This document shows positions 6,333 through 14,902 of a stretch of DNA of 22,850 bases, one piece after another; the first letter of the stretch is position 1, and each line of letters opens with the position of its first letter. The notes under the pieces were generated by a model, which ran no database searches, was not told the DNA's origin, and saw only the letters and a list, made by a program, of their open reading frames with translations. Both the position numbers and the translations under genes were made by a program. The stretch is from a virus, in IMG/VR virus record IMGVR_UViG_3300050821_004070, positions 1 to 22,850 of that record, one strand, 5' to 3'.

Positions 6333-9300
6333 CTAACTCCAATACGTGGTCGGGAGCGGGTCCAGGACCAGCACGAGGCGGGCTTCGACCTTGGACCCGT
6401 TCGCGCCGAAGCTGACGCTGCGGGAGATCTGGGAGACCCGGTAGTTCCCCGTCGTCGCGGGCTGCCCGAGCGGCGCGTCGTAGATCTGGGCGATGTCTCC
6501 GGGGTTCATCCCGGCGACCATCGCCCACGCGGCCGGGTAGGACGCGGCGTCGATCGCGACGACGGACGCACGGCGCTGCAACGCCGCGAAGTTGGCCAGG
6601 TACCAGTCGGCCTGCGCCTGCATCTTCGTCTGGTCTTGCAGGTAGGAGGTGACGGCCTTGGGGCGGGCGCCGAACTGGGTCTGGGCGGTGTTCGCGGCGG
6701 CCGCGTTGGCGGGGGTGAGGCCGGCGAGGCTGGCGCCGTCCGGGGAGTACGGGGTGACGGTGATCGCGTCCCAGATCCGCTGCGGGTCCGACGACCATTC
6801 GATGCTGCCGTCGAACGGCACCATGCCGGCGAGCGTGTTCATCCCGATCCGCCAGATCGCCTGGTCGGCGGCCAGGCGGGCCCGGCTGCGGTAGCAGAGG
6901 GTGCCGTTGTTGTCCACGAACAGCAGCCCGTTATCGGAGTCGACGAGGTTTTGCAGGTTCGCGCCGGTCTGCTGCCCGCCGACGTCCAGCGCGGCCTGGA
7001 CGAGCAGGCCCGCGGACGAGTCGATGGCCCGGTTCGGCCGGGTGATCCTCCCGTACCCGAGGCACCGTTCGATCCGCTGGGCCACCGTGTCGCCAAGGCT
7101 GCTGGCTGCGGCCGGCGGGGATGCGTTGGTACCGGCGGCGGTCTGGCAGACGCCGGCACCTGACGCCCCGGACCCGTAGCCCTGCGTGAACCAGTCCCCC
7201 GGCCCGCACACGGTGGCAGCGTTCTTTTCGGCGCCCAGCTGACTGGCGGTGAACACGCTGAACGCGGGCGCCACGCCGGCCCAGCTGATCCAGGCGCCAT
7301 CACCTTGTCCGGCGGTGATGGTGAAGTCCTGGACGACGGCGGTGCTGTAGGCGGATGGCCCGGACGTGACGCTTCCCGCTATCGCAGTGACGACGGCGGA
7401 CATCACCGATGCGGCGTTGACCCCGTAGTTGTTGTTGACGAACGTGCCGTCCGGCCCGGGTCCGCTGAGGAACTGCGCGGAGACCGCTGTCGGTGCGGGC
7501 AGCAGCCCGAAGCCCGTGGCCGCGGCGCAGTAGTGGGCGAGGATCCGCCAGGCAGGCAGCTGGACCGGGTAGACGGCAAGGTGGGAGACGGACACGTTGG
7601 CGCCGTGCACCAGCCCCGTGCCTGCCGGCGAGCCGCCGTGGGTGCCGAGGTCTCCGTTGGCGATCAGCCACGTCCACGCGGAGGTCATTCCCGTCGCTGA
7701 TCCGGACACTTTCGCGGTTAGGCCGCCGTTGACGTACACCGTCCACGTGGTGGTGGTCAGTTCCACGGCGACGTGCATCCAGGACTCGGACCTCAGGTCC
7801 GACGACGTGTAAATTGCGTGGCTGGTGCCTGACGCGCCGTTGTAGGTGATGAGGTTCAGGTGGCCGCTGTTATCGAGTTGGAGGACGGCGACAGGGTTGC
7901 TTCCGGTTGCCAGCTCGATCAGGGTTAGCGGGCAGACCGGCTGCTCGGCCACTACGTCCGCGATTCCCCCGGGCGGGGTGCCGAGGTTAGCGGTGCCGAG
8001 GAATAGGTAGTCGAACCATCCCTCGACGGTGACCCCGTTCGCCAGGACGGGGAAGTTAGCGTCGTTGCAGGACAGGAACCAGCCGTAGCTGCCGGTGTTC
8101 CCGGCTTGCCCGGCGGCCTGCCATGCCGCTGATCCGGGGCTGGCAGTGACCGGGTTGCCTGTCGCGGCTGACTGCGGAGACGACTGGGGGTCACCGTACA
8201 TCCACCCCTGGCTAGCGGCGACCGCGTAGCCGGCGAGGTCGCCGGAAACGCCCAGCGAGGACCCGCCTACGGTGTACGAGAGCTGTGCGACGATGCCGTT
8301 CGGCGACTTGGTGATGTTCAGGACGTTCGGGTTTCCCGCCGCGGCGTTCCGCAGCGACGTAGGCAGTACCCCGGCGGTGAGCGGCTGGTCGTCGCACGGC
8401 CACCAGGCGTACGGGGCGTCCTGCTCGACTTCGCCGCGGTACGGGGTGGGCCCGGACCCGGCCACCACTCCCCACACGTCCGTCAGCGTGACCGGCACGT
8501 AGCCGCGGAGCGCCTTGTTGCGCTTCTCAGGGAACGCGAGCGCGTCCCGCTGCCAGGTGTACCACCGGTTGACGGCGGTCCCGTCGGTGAGGGTGCCGAG
8601 CGCCATCCGCAGCCGCAGCGGAGTGCCGGGCTGCAGGTCCGGGAAGAACGGCGACGCGGCGTTCGACGGCGACACGAGCCCGTCCGCGTTGTCGAGCTGG
8701 ACCGCCCCGGTGCCGGACTGGAGCTGCCCGAGCGCGTACGGCACCCCGGAGGAGTCCTGCCATCCCCAGAACCGTTTGTATCCCTGCCCCATGGAGGTCC
8801 AGGCGTTATCGCTGAGCGCCGTCCAGGTCATCTGGTCGTGGGGGGTTTCCATCCCCGCACCGAAGGCGGCTTCGAGGATCATCCGGCCGGCCCACGCCTG
8901 GTTCCCGCCGGCCGGGACCGGCGACGGCGCGGCGACCTGGACGCTGATGATCACGCCAGACAGGTCGGTGGCAGACCCGGCGGTGCCGTTCACCGACACA
9001 GACGAGGCATTCGAGAGCAGGTAGGCGGAGGTCAGCACCGCGTCACAGGTGTGATCGGTCCCGTTGCCCGCCGAGACGGCGGGCAGGGCCTGCCACGGCG
9101 ACCCGGGCGTGAACGCCTGCCCGGCCGCCGCGGAATCGCCGCAGACCGCGGCGATGACGAACGACGCGGCCGGCGGCGCGGACAGCGCCAGGTTCAGCGA
9201 CGTGGCCGCAGCCGCGTAGGCCACGTCGATACCCGTCACGACGTCCCACGGGCCGAGGCCGGCGACTTCCACCACCAGGCACGCCATGCCCGCCATCGCG

Positions 9301-10418
9301 CCGCTGGGGGCCGCGTAGACGTCGCCGGGGGCCCGGGCCAGGTTCGCCGTGTACCAGATCGAGCACCGCGTGCTAGCCGACGACGGCGACACCGCCCACG
9401 TCGACGACGTGACATCACCCGGCCGCCAGAAGGAGTGGATGTCGTCGGCGTCGCCGGCGGTGACGGCCGGGAGGCCGGCCTGGTTCCAGCCGGCCAGGCA
9501 GAACAGCCAGTTACCCGGCGACGGGACGCCGGTCCCGACGCCGGCCGAGGTCGCGGCGGTCAGCGCGATCACCGTCGACTGCAGCGCCGGCGGGGTCGTG
9601 GTGAACGCGGACGGCTGCGCGAACGTGGCCGACCAGGCGTTGACCACGCCGTTGAGCGCCGGCGGGGACAGCGGCACGGGGACGGGCCGCCGCATCTGCG
9701 GTTTGAACTGCCGCGACCAGACCGGGCCCGGCCGGATCTCCGCCGCGCCCTCCGTGGGCACCACGGGCACGGCGGCCAGGAGCGTGACGACCGCGGCGCC
9801 GTACACCGGGGCCGACCCGGACAGGCTGCCCGAGTACGTCTGGCCGGTGGTCGCGGCGACGACCTGCCACCCGGCGGCCATCTTGAACGTCGCGATCGGG
9901 GACAGGGTGCCCAGCTCGGTCCACGGGGCGCCCGGCGCCGTGATCGTGATGCTGGTCGTGGCGGCGGACACGACGCCGATGACAACCTCGGACGCCTGCG
10001 CCAGGGTGCCGGACGACAGCGACGAGAACGAGGTGCCGGACCCGTTCTGCCCGTTGACCGCGTCGACCGCGGACGAGGTGGCCACCCCGGACCATTCCAT
10101 CACCCACACGGCCGCGGCCGGGTTCGTGCCGGTGCCCCCGGTGAACGTGACGACGACGCTGGTCTGCCCGCCGGCGCAGTTCTGGTCGGTCCAGATCTCC
10201 GCGTTGGTGTCAGCGTTGTTGTTCTGTGACCTGGCCGCGGCGAAGTGGTCGGCGCCGCCGCCGAGGGTGATACCGGACACGACCGGGTTGGTGGTGCCCT
10301 CGACCGTGCCGACGGCGACGACGAGGCAGTTCCCGGCGGTGGTGCCCGCGCCGAGGGTGACGGTGACGGCCGATCCTGTGCCGGTGTTCGACGCGGACTG
10401 CACCAGCGACGGCGCCAT
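6333..10418 (-). CDS. Large modular minor tail protein with LamG-like domain
   Basis: A protein of about 1361 aa. Two similar beta domains come first (about 1-220 and 260-505), joined by a Pro/Arg linker; each carries a WVMEWSG/LVVEVAG-type strand and a late aromatic strand and may bind carbohydrate. The tail core starts near 530 (MTWTALSDNAW, YALGQLQSGTGAVQLDNADG, PGTPLRLRMALG), matching actinophage minor tail proteins whose early strand reads like 'G.L.L.NxDG.F.P'. A LamG/concanavalin-like domain follows (about 666-970, from APYAWWPCDDQP). The last 380 residues resume the tail core (DNGLLFVDNNGTLCYRSR, DAITVTPYSPDG, GDIAQIYDAP) and end TYWS. The ATG at 10418 has a run of seven G 5 nt upstream; GTG at 10424 is an alternative. 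It probably contributes to the tail tip and host binding. Confidence 0.85.
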   Translation of the reverse strand: MAPSLVQSASNTGTGSAVTVTLGAGTTAGNCLVVAVGTVEGTTNPVVSGITLGGGADHFAAARSQNNNADTNAEIWTDQNCAGGQTSVVVTFTGGTGTNPAAAVWVMEWSGVATSSAVDAVNGQNGSGTSFSSLSSGTLAQASEVVIGVVSAATTSITITAPGAPWTELGTLSPIATFKMAAGWQVVAATTGQTYSGSLSGSAPVYGAAVVTLLAAVPVVPTEGAAEIRPGPVWSRQFKPQMRRPVPVPLSPPALNGVVNAWSATFAQPSAFTTTPPALQSTVIALTAATSAGVGTGVPSPGNWLFCLAGWNQAGLPAVTAGDADDIHSFWRPGDVTSSTWAVSPSSASTRCSIWYTANLARAPGDVYAAPSGAMAGMACLVVEVAGLGPWDVVTGIDVAYAAAATSLNLALSAPPAASFVIAAVCGDSAAAGQAFTPGSPWQALPAVSAGNGTDHTCDAVLTSAYLLSNASSVSVNGTAGSATDLSGVIISVQVAAPSPVPAGGNQAWAGRMILEAAFGAGMETPHDQMTWTALSDNAWTSMGQGYKRFWGWQDSSGVPYALGQLQSGTGAVQLDNADGLVSPSNAASPFFPDLQPGTPLRLRMALGTLTDGTAVNRWYTWQRDALAFPEKRNKALRGYVPVTLTDVWGVVAGSGPTPYRGEVEQDAPYAWWPCDDQPLTAGVLPTSLRNAAAGNPNVLNITKSPNGIVAQLSYTVGGSSLGVSGDLAGYAVAASQGWMYGDPQSSPQSAATGNPVTASPGSAAWQAAGQAGNTGSYGWFLSCNDANFPVLANGVTVEGWFDYLFLGTANLGTPPGGIADVVAEQPVCPLTLIELATGSNPVAVLQLDNSGHLNLITYNGASGTSHAIYTSSDLRSESWMHVAVELTTTTWTVYVNGGLTAKVSGSATGMTSAWTWLIANGDLGTHGGSPAGTGLVHGANVSVSHLAVYPVQLPAWRILAHYCAAATGFGLLPAPTAVSAQFLSGPGPDGTFVNNNYGVNAASVMSAVVTAIAGSVTSGPSAYSTAVVQDFTITAGQGDGAWISWAGVAPAFSVFTASQLGAEKNAATVCGPGDWFTQGYGSGASGAGVCQTAAGTNASPPAAASSLGDTVAQRIERCLGYGRITRPNRAIDSSAGLLVQAALDVGGQQTGANLQNLVDSDNGLLFVDNNGTLCYRSRARLAADQAIWRIGMNTLAGMVPFDGSIEWSSDPQRIWDAITVTPYSPDGASLAGLTPANAAAANTAQTQFGARPKAVTSYLQDQTKMQAQADWYLANFAALQRRASVVAIDAASYPAAWAMVAGMNPGDIAQIYDAPLGQPATTGNYRVSQISRSVSFGANGSKVEARLVLVLDPLPTTYWS

Positions 10419-10488
10419 CGCCACCCCCCCGGGGAGCCGTTACGCTGCCGCGCCGGGCGCGAGCGGCCATGCGGGGAGGGAAAGAAGG

Positions 10489-11064
10489 CTAGTTGACGCC
10501 GTACACCGAATAGTCGTACACGGTCAGCGAATTGCTGGCGCTGCTGGTGCCCCAGGTGGCGAACTGCTCGATGTAGTAAGCAGCCTGCGTTGAGAGGGTG
10601 GCGGCGGTGTTCGGGTTCGCCGCCGACGACGACAGCCGCATCGACTGGATCGTGGTCGACGCGGTGTAGACCAGCACCCGGCCCATCGCGAGGAACGTCC
10701 CGGACGCGCCCGTGGTCACGTTCGTGATCATGCATTCCAGGTCCCACTCCACGTTCGTCACGCCTGACGCCTGCGCAGTCACCGGAGTGGTCGCGAGGAT
10801 GCCGCCGGAGTTGTACGTGCCCTGCCCGGTGTTCGCCGTGATCCCGATAGTCAGGTTCGGCGTGCCCGTGGTCGACAGGACGCCGTACGCCTTGACCAGG
10901 AGCCGCTTATTCGACCCGTACGACGGCAGCCAGAAATTCGACTGGAGGAACGCCGCGCCGGACGCCGGGCTGACCGATGTCGCGCTAGCCGAACTGGCGT
11001 AGGCGGACCCGTTCGCGTCGGACGAGCCGAGGCACTCAGCCTGCGTTCCGGTGGTCCACGACAT
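10489..11064 (-). CDS. Beta-rich small tail protein downstream of tape measure
   Basis: A 191-aa protein starting MSWTTGTQAECLGSSDANGS. It is Ser/Thr/Ala-rich with regular strands (KRLLVKAYGVLS, NLTIGITANTG, VEWDLECMITNV, GRVLVYTAS) and ends YDYSVYGVN. This is consistent with a jelly-roll or TNF-like fold used in tail-tip or fibre parts. There are no catalytic motifs. The ATG at 11064 follows GAAGGAG at 7 nt. It lies where a distal tail protein often sits, between tape measure and minor tail genes, but the sequence does not look like Dit. Its first residues resemble those of the fragment at 115-1. Confidence 0.75.
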   Translation of the reverse strand: MSWTTGTQAECLGSSDANGSAYASSASATSVSPASGAAFLQSNFWLPSYGSNKRLLVKAYGVLSTTGTPNLTIGITANTGQGTYNSGGILATTPVTAQASGVTNVEWDLECMITNVTTGASGTFLAMGRVLVYTASTTIQSMRLSSSAANPNTAATLSTQAAYYIEQFATWGTSSASNSLTVYDYSVYGVN

Positions 11065-11127
11065 GAAAGGCTCCTTCGCAAGAGAAAAGGGGGCGGGCGG
11101 GTGCGGGGCCGGTCGGGCGGGGTGTGG

Positions 11128-14100
11128 TCAGACGCCGCGGCCCTGAAGCTGCCAGCCGCCTTTCCAGTTGTTATTCGCGTTGGTCAGCGCGTGGTCCCGG
11201 ACGAGGGTCACCAGGTCGTGCTCGGTCATGACATGCCCGGAGACGTTGATGATGACGGTCGTCCCCCCGCCCCCGCCGCCGCCTCCGTGGCCGCCGTGCC
11301 TGACCGCGTTGACCATCCCCTGCGCCATCTGCCTCATCGCCGCCTCGACCGCGCCGAGCTGGGACCGGAGCCCGGCCGCGGCGGCTTTCCCCGCGTCGGC
11401 GCCGGCCTGGTACATCGCCGGCCCGCCGACGTCGCCGAGCTTCCCCGCGGACCCCTGGATCTGCTTCTCCAGCTGGTTGATCTGCCCGATGTTCCCCCGG
11501 CCGCCGCTGGTGAGGCCCTGGGCGATGGCGAGGCCCTGGTCCGGGCCGGCCTGGATGATCTGATCCAGCGACGTGGCGTTCAGGCCCATCTTCTTCAGCT
11601 GGGCGACCTGCTGGGCGAACATTTTCAGGTTCCCGGCCTGGGCCTGCATCCCGCCGACCAGCCCGGCCGCCGACTGCTGCGTGCCCGGGTCGTACGCCGT
11701 CGCGGTGGCCGCGTTCATGATGCTGGCGCCGGAGATCGCGTTCGTGGTGATCTGCCCGGCGTCGGTGATCTCGGTTTCGAGTTTCGCCCGCTGGTTCGCC
11801 AGCTGGGTCAGCTTGCCCTGGTCGGCTTTCAGCATCGCGGTCAGCCCCGTATCACCCTTGGGGACCTCGGCGAGCAGCTTCTTGACCGTGGCGTCGATCG
11901 AGGCGATGTCGGCGGCCTTGGCCGCGTTCTTGCCTAGCGCGGTAGCCGCGGCGTCGACGGCGGACTGGCCGCCTTCCAGGCCGAGGACCAGCCCGGCGGC
12001 GATGTCCTTGCCGGTCTTCATCGTCTTCCTGGACGGCGAGTGGGTCTGCGCGGCCTTGGCCATCGCGGCGGCGGCGGCGTTGGCGACGTCGGCGGCTGCG
12101 GCGACGACGGCGCCCTTGCCCGCCTCGATTCCCGCCGCGAGGCCGGCGGAGATCTGCGCCCCGTCCGTCCTCGCCGGGCCGATCGCGGCCCGGTACGCGG
12201 AGATGTCCGGCTTGGCCGCCTTCGCCGGCTTGGCGAGCGCCTGCTGGACGGACAGGGCCAGCGCCTTCGCGTCCGCCGCCGCCTTCCCCTTCGCCGTCGT
12301 CAGCGCGGAAATGTCCGGCGGTGCCATCTTGACCGGCTTCCCCATCGCCTGAGCGATCGAGTTGGTGAAGCCCGCGCCGACCGCCGGCTGCCTCGGGGCC
12401 GCGGGGGCTGAGCGGCCTCCGACTCCGACGAAATGCAGCGCGTTGTCGATCGCCCCGCCGACCTGCTGCCCGATGTGAGACGTCAGCCAGCCCTCGAACC
12501 CGCCGAGGATCTCGGGGTGCAACTGCTGCGCCGGGCCCGGTCGTCCCGACGCCTGCTGGAGCGCCTGGCTGTACTTGCCGGACTGGGAGCCCTTCGGGGC
12601 GATCGAGTCGCCGATACTCCTGATGGCCGCGCCGATGGCGACGCCGAGGCCGGCCCAGTTCGCCGCGCTGAGCAGCCCCGAAGGACTGCCGCCTGCGGGC
12701 ACGCCCGGTTTCCCGCCTGGCTTGCCGCCATCGGCGCCGACCATGGTGTCCGCGGCCCGCTGCATCGCCGCCGCAGCGTCGACCATCGTGTCGCCGGCCC
12801 TCTGCATCCCGGCGGACGCGCCGCTCCCGATGTTCGCGAGCTTGTCCAGGCCCGGGATGTGGAGCACCTCGGCGATCTTCCCGGTGAACCGCAATCCCGC
12901 CTGGGCGGTCTGGAACGCCTCCTTGATGCCGGAGGCCAGCTTGTTCCCGGCGAACAGGGCGGCGAGGCCGCCCGCGCCGAGCGCGATGTCTTTCCAGGCC
13001 CCCTTGGAGCCGTTCAGGTCCGTGAGGATCTTGTCCGCGAACCCGGCCGCCTTGGTGAACGCGGGCAGCAGCGCCGTGCCGAAGTTCACCTCCGCCGCCT
13101 GGAACCCGGCGGTCAGCTCTTTCCACTTCTGCTGCGGCGAGGCCTGGGTCTTCTGCCACGCCTGGTTGAAATTGTTCGCGTCCTTGGTGATCGCGGGGAA
13201 CTTGGACCGGAACCGCTCCATGTTCTCCAGCAGCAGCGCCAGCCCGGCTCCGGCCTTCTTCCCGAACAGCTCAGTGATGACCGAGCCCTCATTTTTGGCG
13301 GTGATTCCGTTCGCCTTGAACTTGCTGTCGAGCAGGTCCAGGGTGGACAGCAGCCCGTGCGCCTGCATGTTCTTGCCGAGCTCACCCGAGGTCAGGCCGA
13401 GCTTGGCAAGTTCCTTAGTAGCGGTCGGAGACTGGACCGCGAGAGACTGCACCGCCATCCGCAACTCGGTCCCGGCCTTGGCGCCCCGGATGTTCAGGTC
13501 ACCGTAAGTCGCCAGCCCGGCGCCGACGTCCTTCAGCGTCAGCCCGTAGCCCTTCACGACCGGCACCACGCCGGTCCCCAGCGCCTCGGCGAGCTGCTGC
13601 ATGTTCATCTCGCCCGAACCCACCGTGGAGTTCAGCGCGCCCATCGCCTTGGAGTAGTCCTTCGCCCCCGGGATCCCCGACGCGATGACCGACGTCAGCG
13701 CCGTGGTCGTGTCCACGAGGTTCGAGTGGCCCACCGCCGCGCCCTCGGCGGCGATCTTCACCGCCTTGAGCATCTGGACAGGCGTCCCGCCGATCGACTC
13801 CATGTTCGACGCGACGTGATAGGCCGACTCGGCGACGTCGGACAGCTTCTGCCCCGTCTGCGTCGAGATCTCCAGCACGCCCTGGGACATCTGCTTGACC
13901 TTGGGCATCGACACGCCGGCCTGCGTGTTCAGCAGCAGCATCTGCGACTGGAACTTCATCGCCTTATCGATGCCGAAGGCAGCCGCCACCCCGGTGCCGA
14001 GCATGACGGTGCCCAGGCCCTTCCAGAACTTCCCGCCGGACGCCGCCGCCTCCGCCCCGGCCTTCCCCGCCCGGCCCCCCGCGACAGCCTGCTTGTCCAG

Positions 14101-14430
14101 GGCGGCGGCGGCCGCGTCAGCGGACGCGGCCAGCCGGTCCTCACCCGCCGCCGCCGTATCAGCCGACGCCCCGAGACTGTCGATCCCGCCGGTCGCGCTC
14201 CTGGCCGCCGTGCTCATGCGGCCCATCGCCGCCGCCGCCCGCTGCCCGGCCCGCTCGATCGCGTCCGCCGCCGCGCTCATCGACGCGGCCAGCTTGTCCG
14301 CCCCGCCGCCGAGGCTCCCCTTGCCGATCCGGGCCATCGCCTCAGCAGCCCGGTCAGCCGCAACAGCCAGGGCATCCAGCTCGCCGATCGCCGGGGCGGC
14401 GTCGATGGTGATCGTCTCGGAGATCGACAC
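11128..14430 (-). CDS. Tail tape measure protein (TP901-type)
   Basis: About 1100 aa. An Ala-rich helical N-terminus (residues about 10-125) precedes a TP901/PhageMin_Tail core (about 130-430) with FGIDKAMKFQSQMLLLNTQAG, LSDVAESAYHVASNMESIGG, MGALNSTVGSGEMNMQQLAE and LFGKKAGAGLALLLENMERF. Hydrophobic segments follow (DIALGAGGLAALFAGNK; AANWAGLGVAIGAAI). A repeated MQRAxDTMV motif occurs mid-protein, and a Gly-rich stretch precedes the conserved-looking end TTVIINVSGHVMTEHDLVTL. It sets tail length and is probably ejected with DNA; at roughly 1.5 angstrom per residue the tail would be about 165 nm. GTG at 14430, with GGGGGTGGG upstream, is preferred over TTG at 14451, which has no RBS. Confidence 0.92.
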   Translation of the reverse strand: MSISETITIDAAPAIGELDALAVAADRAAEAMARIGKGSLGGGADKLAASMSAAADAIERAGQRAAAAMGRMSTAARSATGGIDSLGASADTAAAGEDRLAASADAAAAALDKQAVAGGRAGKAGAEAAASGGKFWKGLGTVMLGTGVAAAFGIDKAMKFQSQMLLLNTQAGVSMPKVKQMSQGVLEISTQTGQKLSDVAESAYHVASNMESIGGTPVQMLKAVKIAAEGAAVGHSNLVDTTTALTSVIASGIPGAKDYSKAMGALNSTVGSGEMNMQQLAEALGTGVVPVVKGYGLTLKDVGAGLATYGDLNIRGAKAGTELRMAVQSLAVQSPTATKELAKLGLTSGELGKNMQAHGLLSTLDLLDSKFKANGITAKNEGSVITELFGKKAGAGLALLLENMERFRSKFPAITKDANNFNQAWQKTQASPQQKWKELTAGFQAAEVNFGTALLPAFTKAAGFADKILTDLNGSKGAWKDIALGAGGLAALFAGNKLASGIKEAFQTAQAGLRFTGKIAEVLHIPGLDKLANIGSGASAGMQRAGDTMVDAAAAMQRAADTMVGADGGKPGGKPGVPAGGSPSGLLSAANWAGLGVAIGAAIRSIGDSIAPKGSQSGKYSQALQQASGRPGPAQQLHPEILGGFEGWLTSHIGQQVGGAIDNALHFVGVGGRSAPAAPRQPAVGAGFTNSIAQAMGKPVKMAPPDISALTTAKGKAAADAKALALSVQQALAKPAKAAKPDISAYRAAIGPARTDGAQISAGLAAGIEAGKGAVVAAAADVANAAAAAMAKAAQTHSPSRKTMKTGKDIAAGLVLGLEGGQSAVDAAATALGKNAAKAADIASIDATVKKLLAEVPKGDTGLTAMLKADQGKLTQLANQRAKLETEITDAGQITTNAISGASIMNAATATAYDPGTQQSAAGLVGGMQAQAGNLKMFAQQVAQLKKMGLNATSLDQIIQAGPDQGLAIAQGLTSGGRGNIGQINQLEKQIQGSAGKLGDVGGPAMYQAGADAGKAAAAGLRSQLGAVEAAMRQMAQGMVNAVRHGGHGGGGGGGGTTVIINVSGHVMTEHDLVTLVRDHALTNANNNWKGGWQLQGRGV

Positions 14431-14458
14431 GAGCCCACCCCCGGCCGTCAACGGCTAC

Positions 14459-14479
14459 AAAAACTACAACTTGCTGTAG
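14459..14479 (-). terminator. Weak AT-rich hairpin before the tape measure gene
   Basis: On the minus strand CTACA and TGTAG (14464-14479) form a 5-bp stem with a 6-nt loop, followed by TTTTTG. It lies between the gp10-like stop and the tape measure start. The stem is weak, so partial attenuation rather than full termination is more likely. It stands out as one of the few AT-rich spots in the window. Confidence 0.35.
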
Positions 14480-14485
14480 GCGTGG

Positions 14486-14899
14486 TCAGAGGTGCAGGAA
14501 CTCGGCGAGGGTGATCGCGCACATCGCCTGGATCAGCCCGGCCGCCTCGACCTCGGCCCGCTCCATGTAGTGACTGCCGGCCTGGGTGACCTGCTTGCCG
14601 AAGAACCCGACTGCCGGGGTGCCGAGCACCTTGGCCCGCTTGACCCGGATCGTTCCCCCGTCGTTGCGGAATTTGGCGTAGATCAGGTCGGAGCCGACCA
14701 CCGCCACGGCCACCGGCCCGCCCCCCGTGATGGAGAAGACACGCTCGGACGCGCGCAGCGCCCCCGAGCGGACCGGGGTCGTGACCTCGAGCGCGGCCAG
14801 CATCTCCTTGGCCGCCGCCCGCGCGCACTCCCCCGCCAGCCCGGCCTCAGCCCGGCCGGCGAGAGCCCTGACCTCGGCGGCGAACTCGGCCAGGTTCAC
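14486..14899 (-). CDS. HK97 gp10-like tail/head-tail joining protein
   Basis: A 137-aa protein. An N-terminal helix (LAEFAAEVRALAGRAEAGLA) precedes VTTPVRSGALRASERVFSI (about 40-58), the signature 'T.P..tG.L..S' helix-turn of HK97 gp10-type proteins. Then come VAVAVVGSDLIYAKFRNDGG with the conserved YA...N.GG-like strand, and a C-terminal helix. In HK97-like phages this family acts in neck or tail completion and is usually encoded before the tail terminator. Here it lies between the tail chaperones and the tape measure gene. GTG at 14899 follows GGAGGGTGAGCC, and its start lies 3 nt after the stop of the frameshifted chaperone. Confidence 0.7.
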   Translation of the reverse strand: MNLAEFAAEVRALAGRAEAGLAGECARAAAKEMLAALEVTTPVRSGALRASERVFSITGGGPVAVAVVGSDLIYAKFRNDGGTIRVKRAKVLGTPAVGFFGKQVTQAGSHYMERAEVEAAGLIQAMCAITLAEFLHL

Positions 14900-14902
14900 G
14901 GC

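Noticed and set aside
11266-11304. Gly-rich stretch near the tape measure C-terminus as a repeat element
   Set aside because: It is coding low complexity (HGGHGGGGGGGG-type linker), common in tape measure proteins.
14431-14451. TTG at 14451 as tape measure start
   Set aside because: No ribosome-binding site before it; GTG at 14430 has a G-rich site and starts at the ordered sequence.
12433-14514. Long plus-strand open frame opposite the tape measure gene (similar ones at 4669-6336, 8838-10229 and 1177-2331)
   Set aside because: Arg/Gly/Pro/His-dominated translation, typical of antisense frames in GC-rich genes; the opposite strand has a clear protein.
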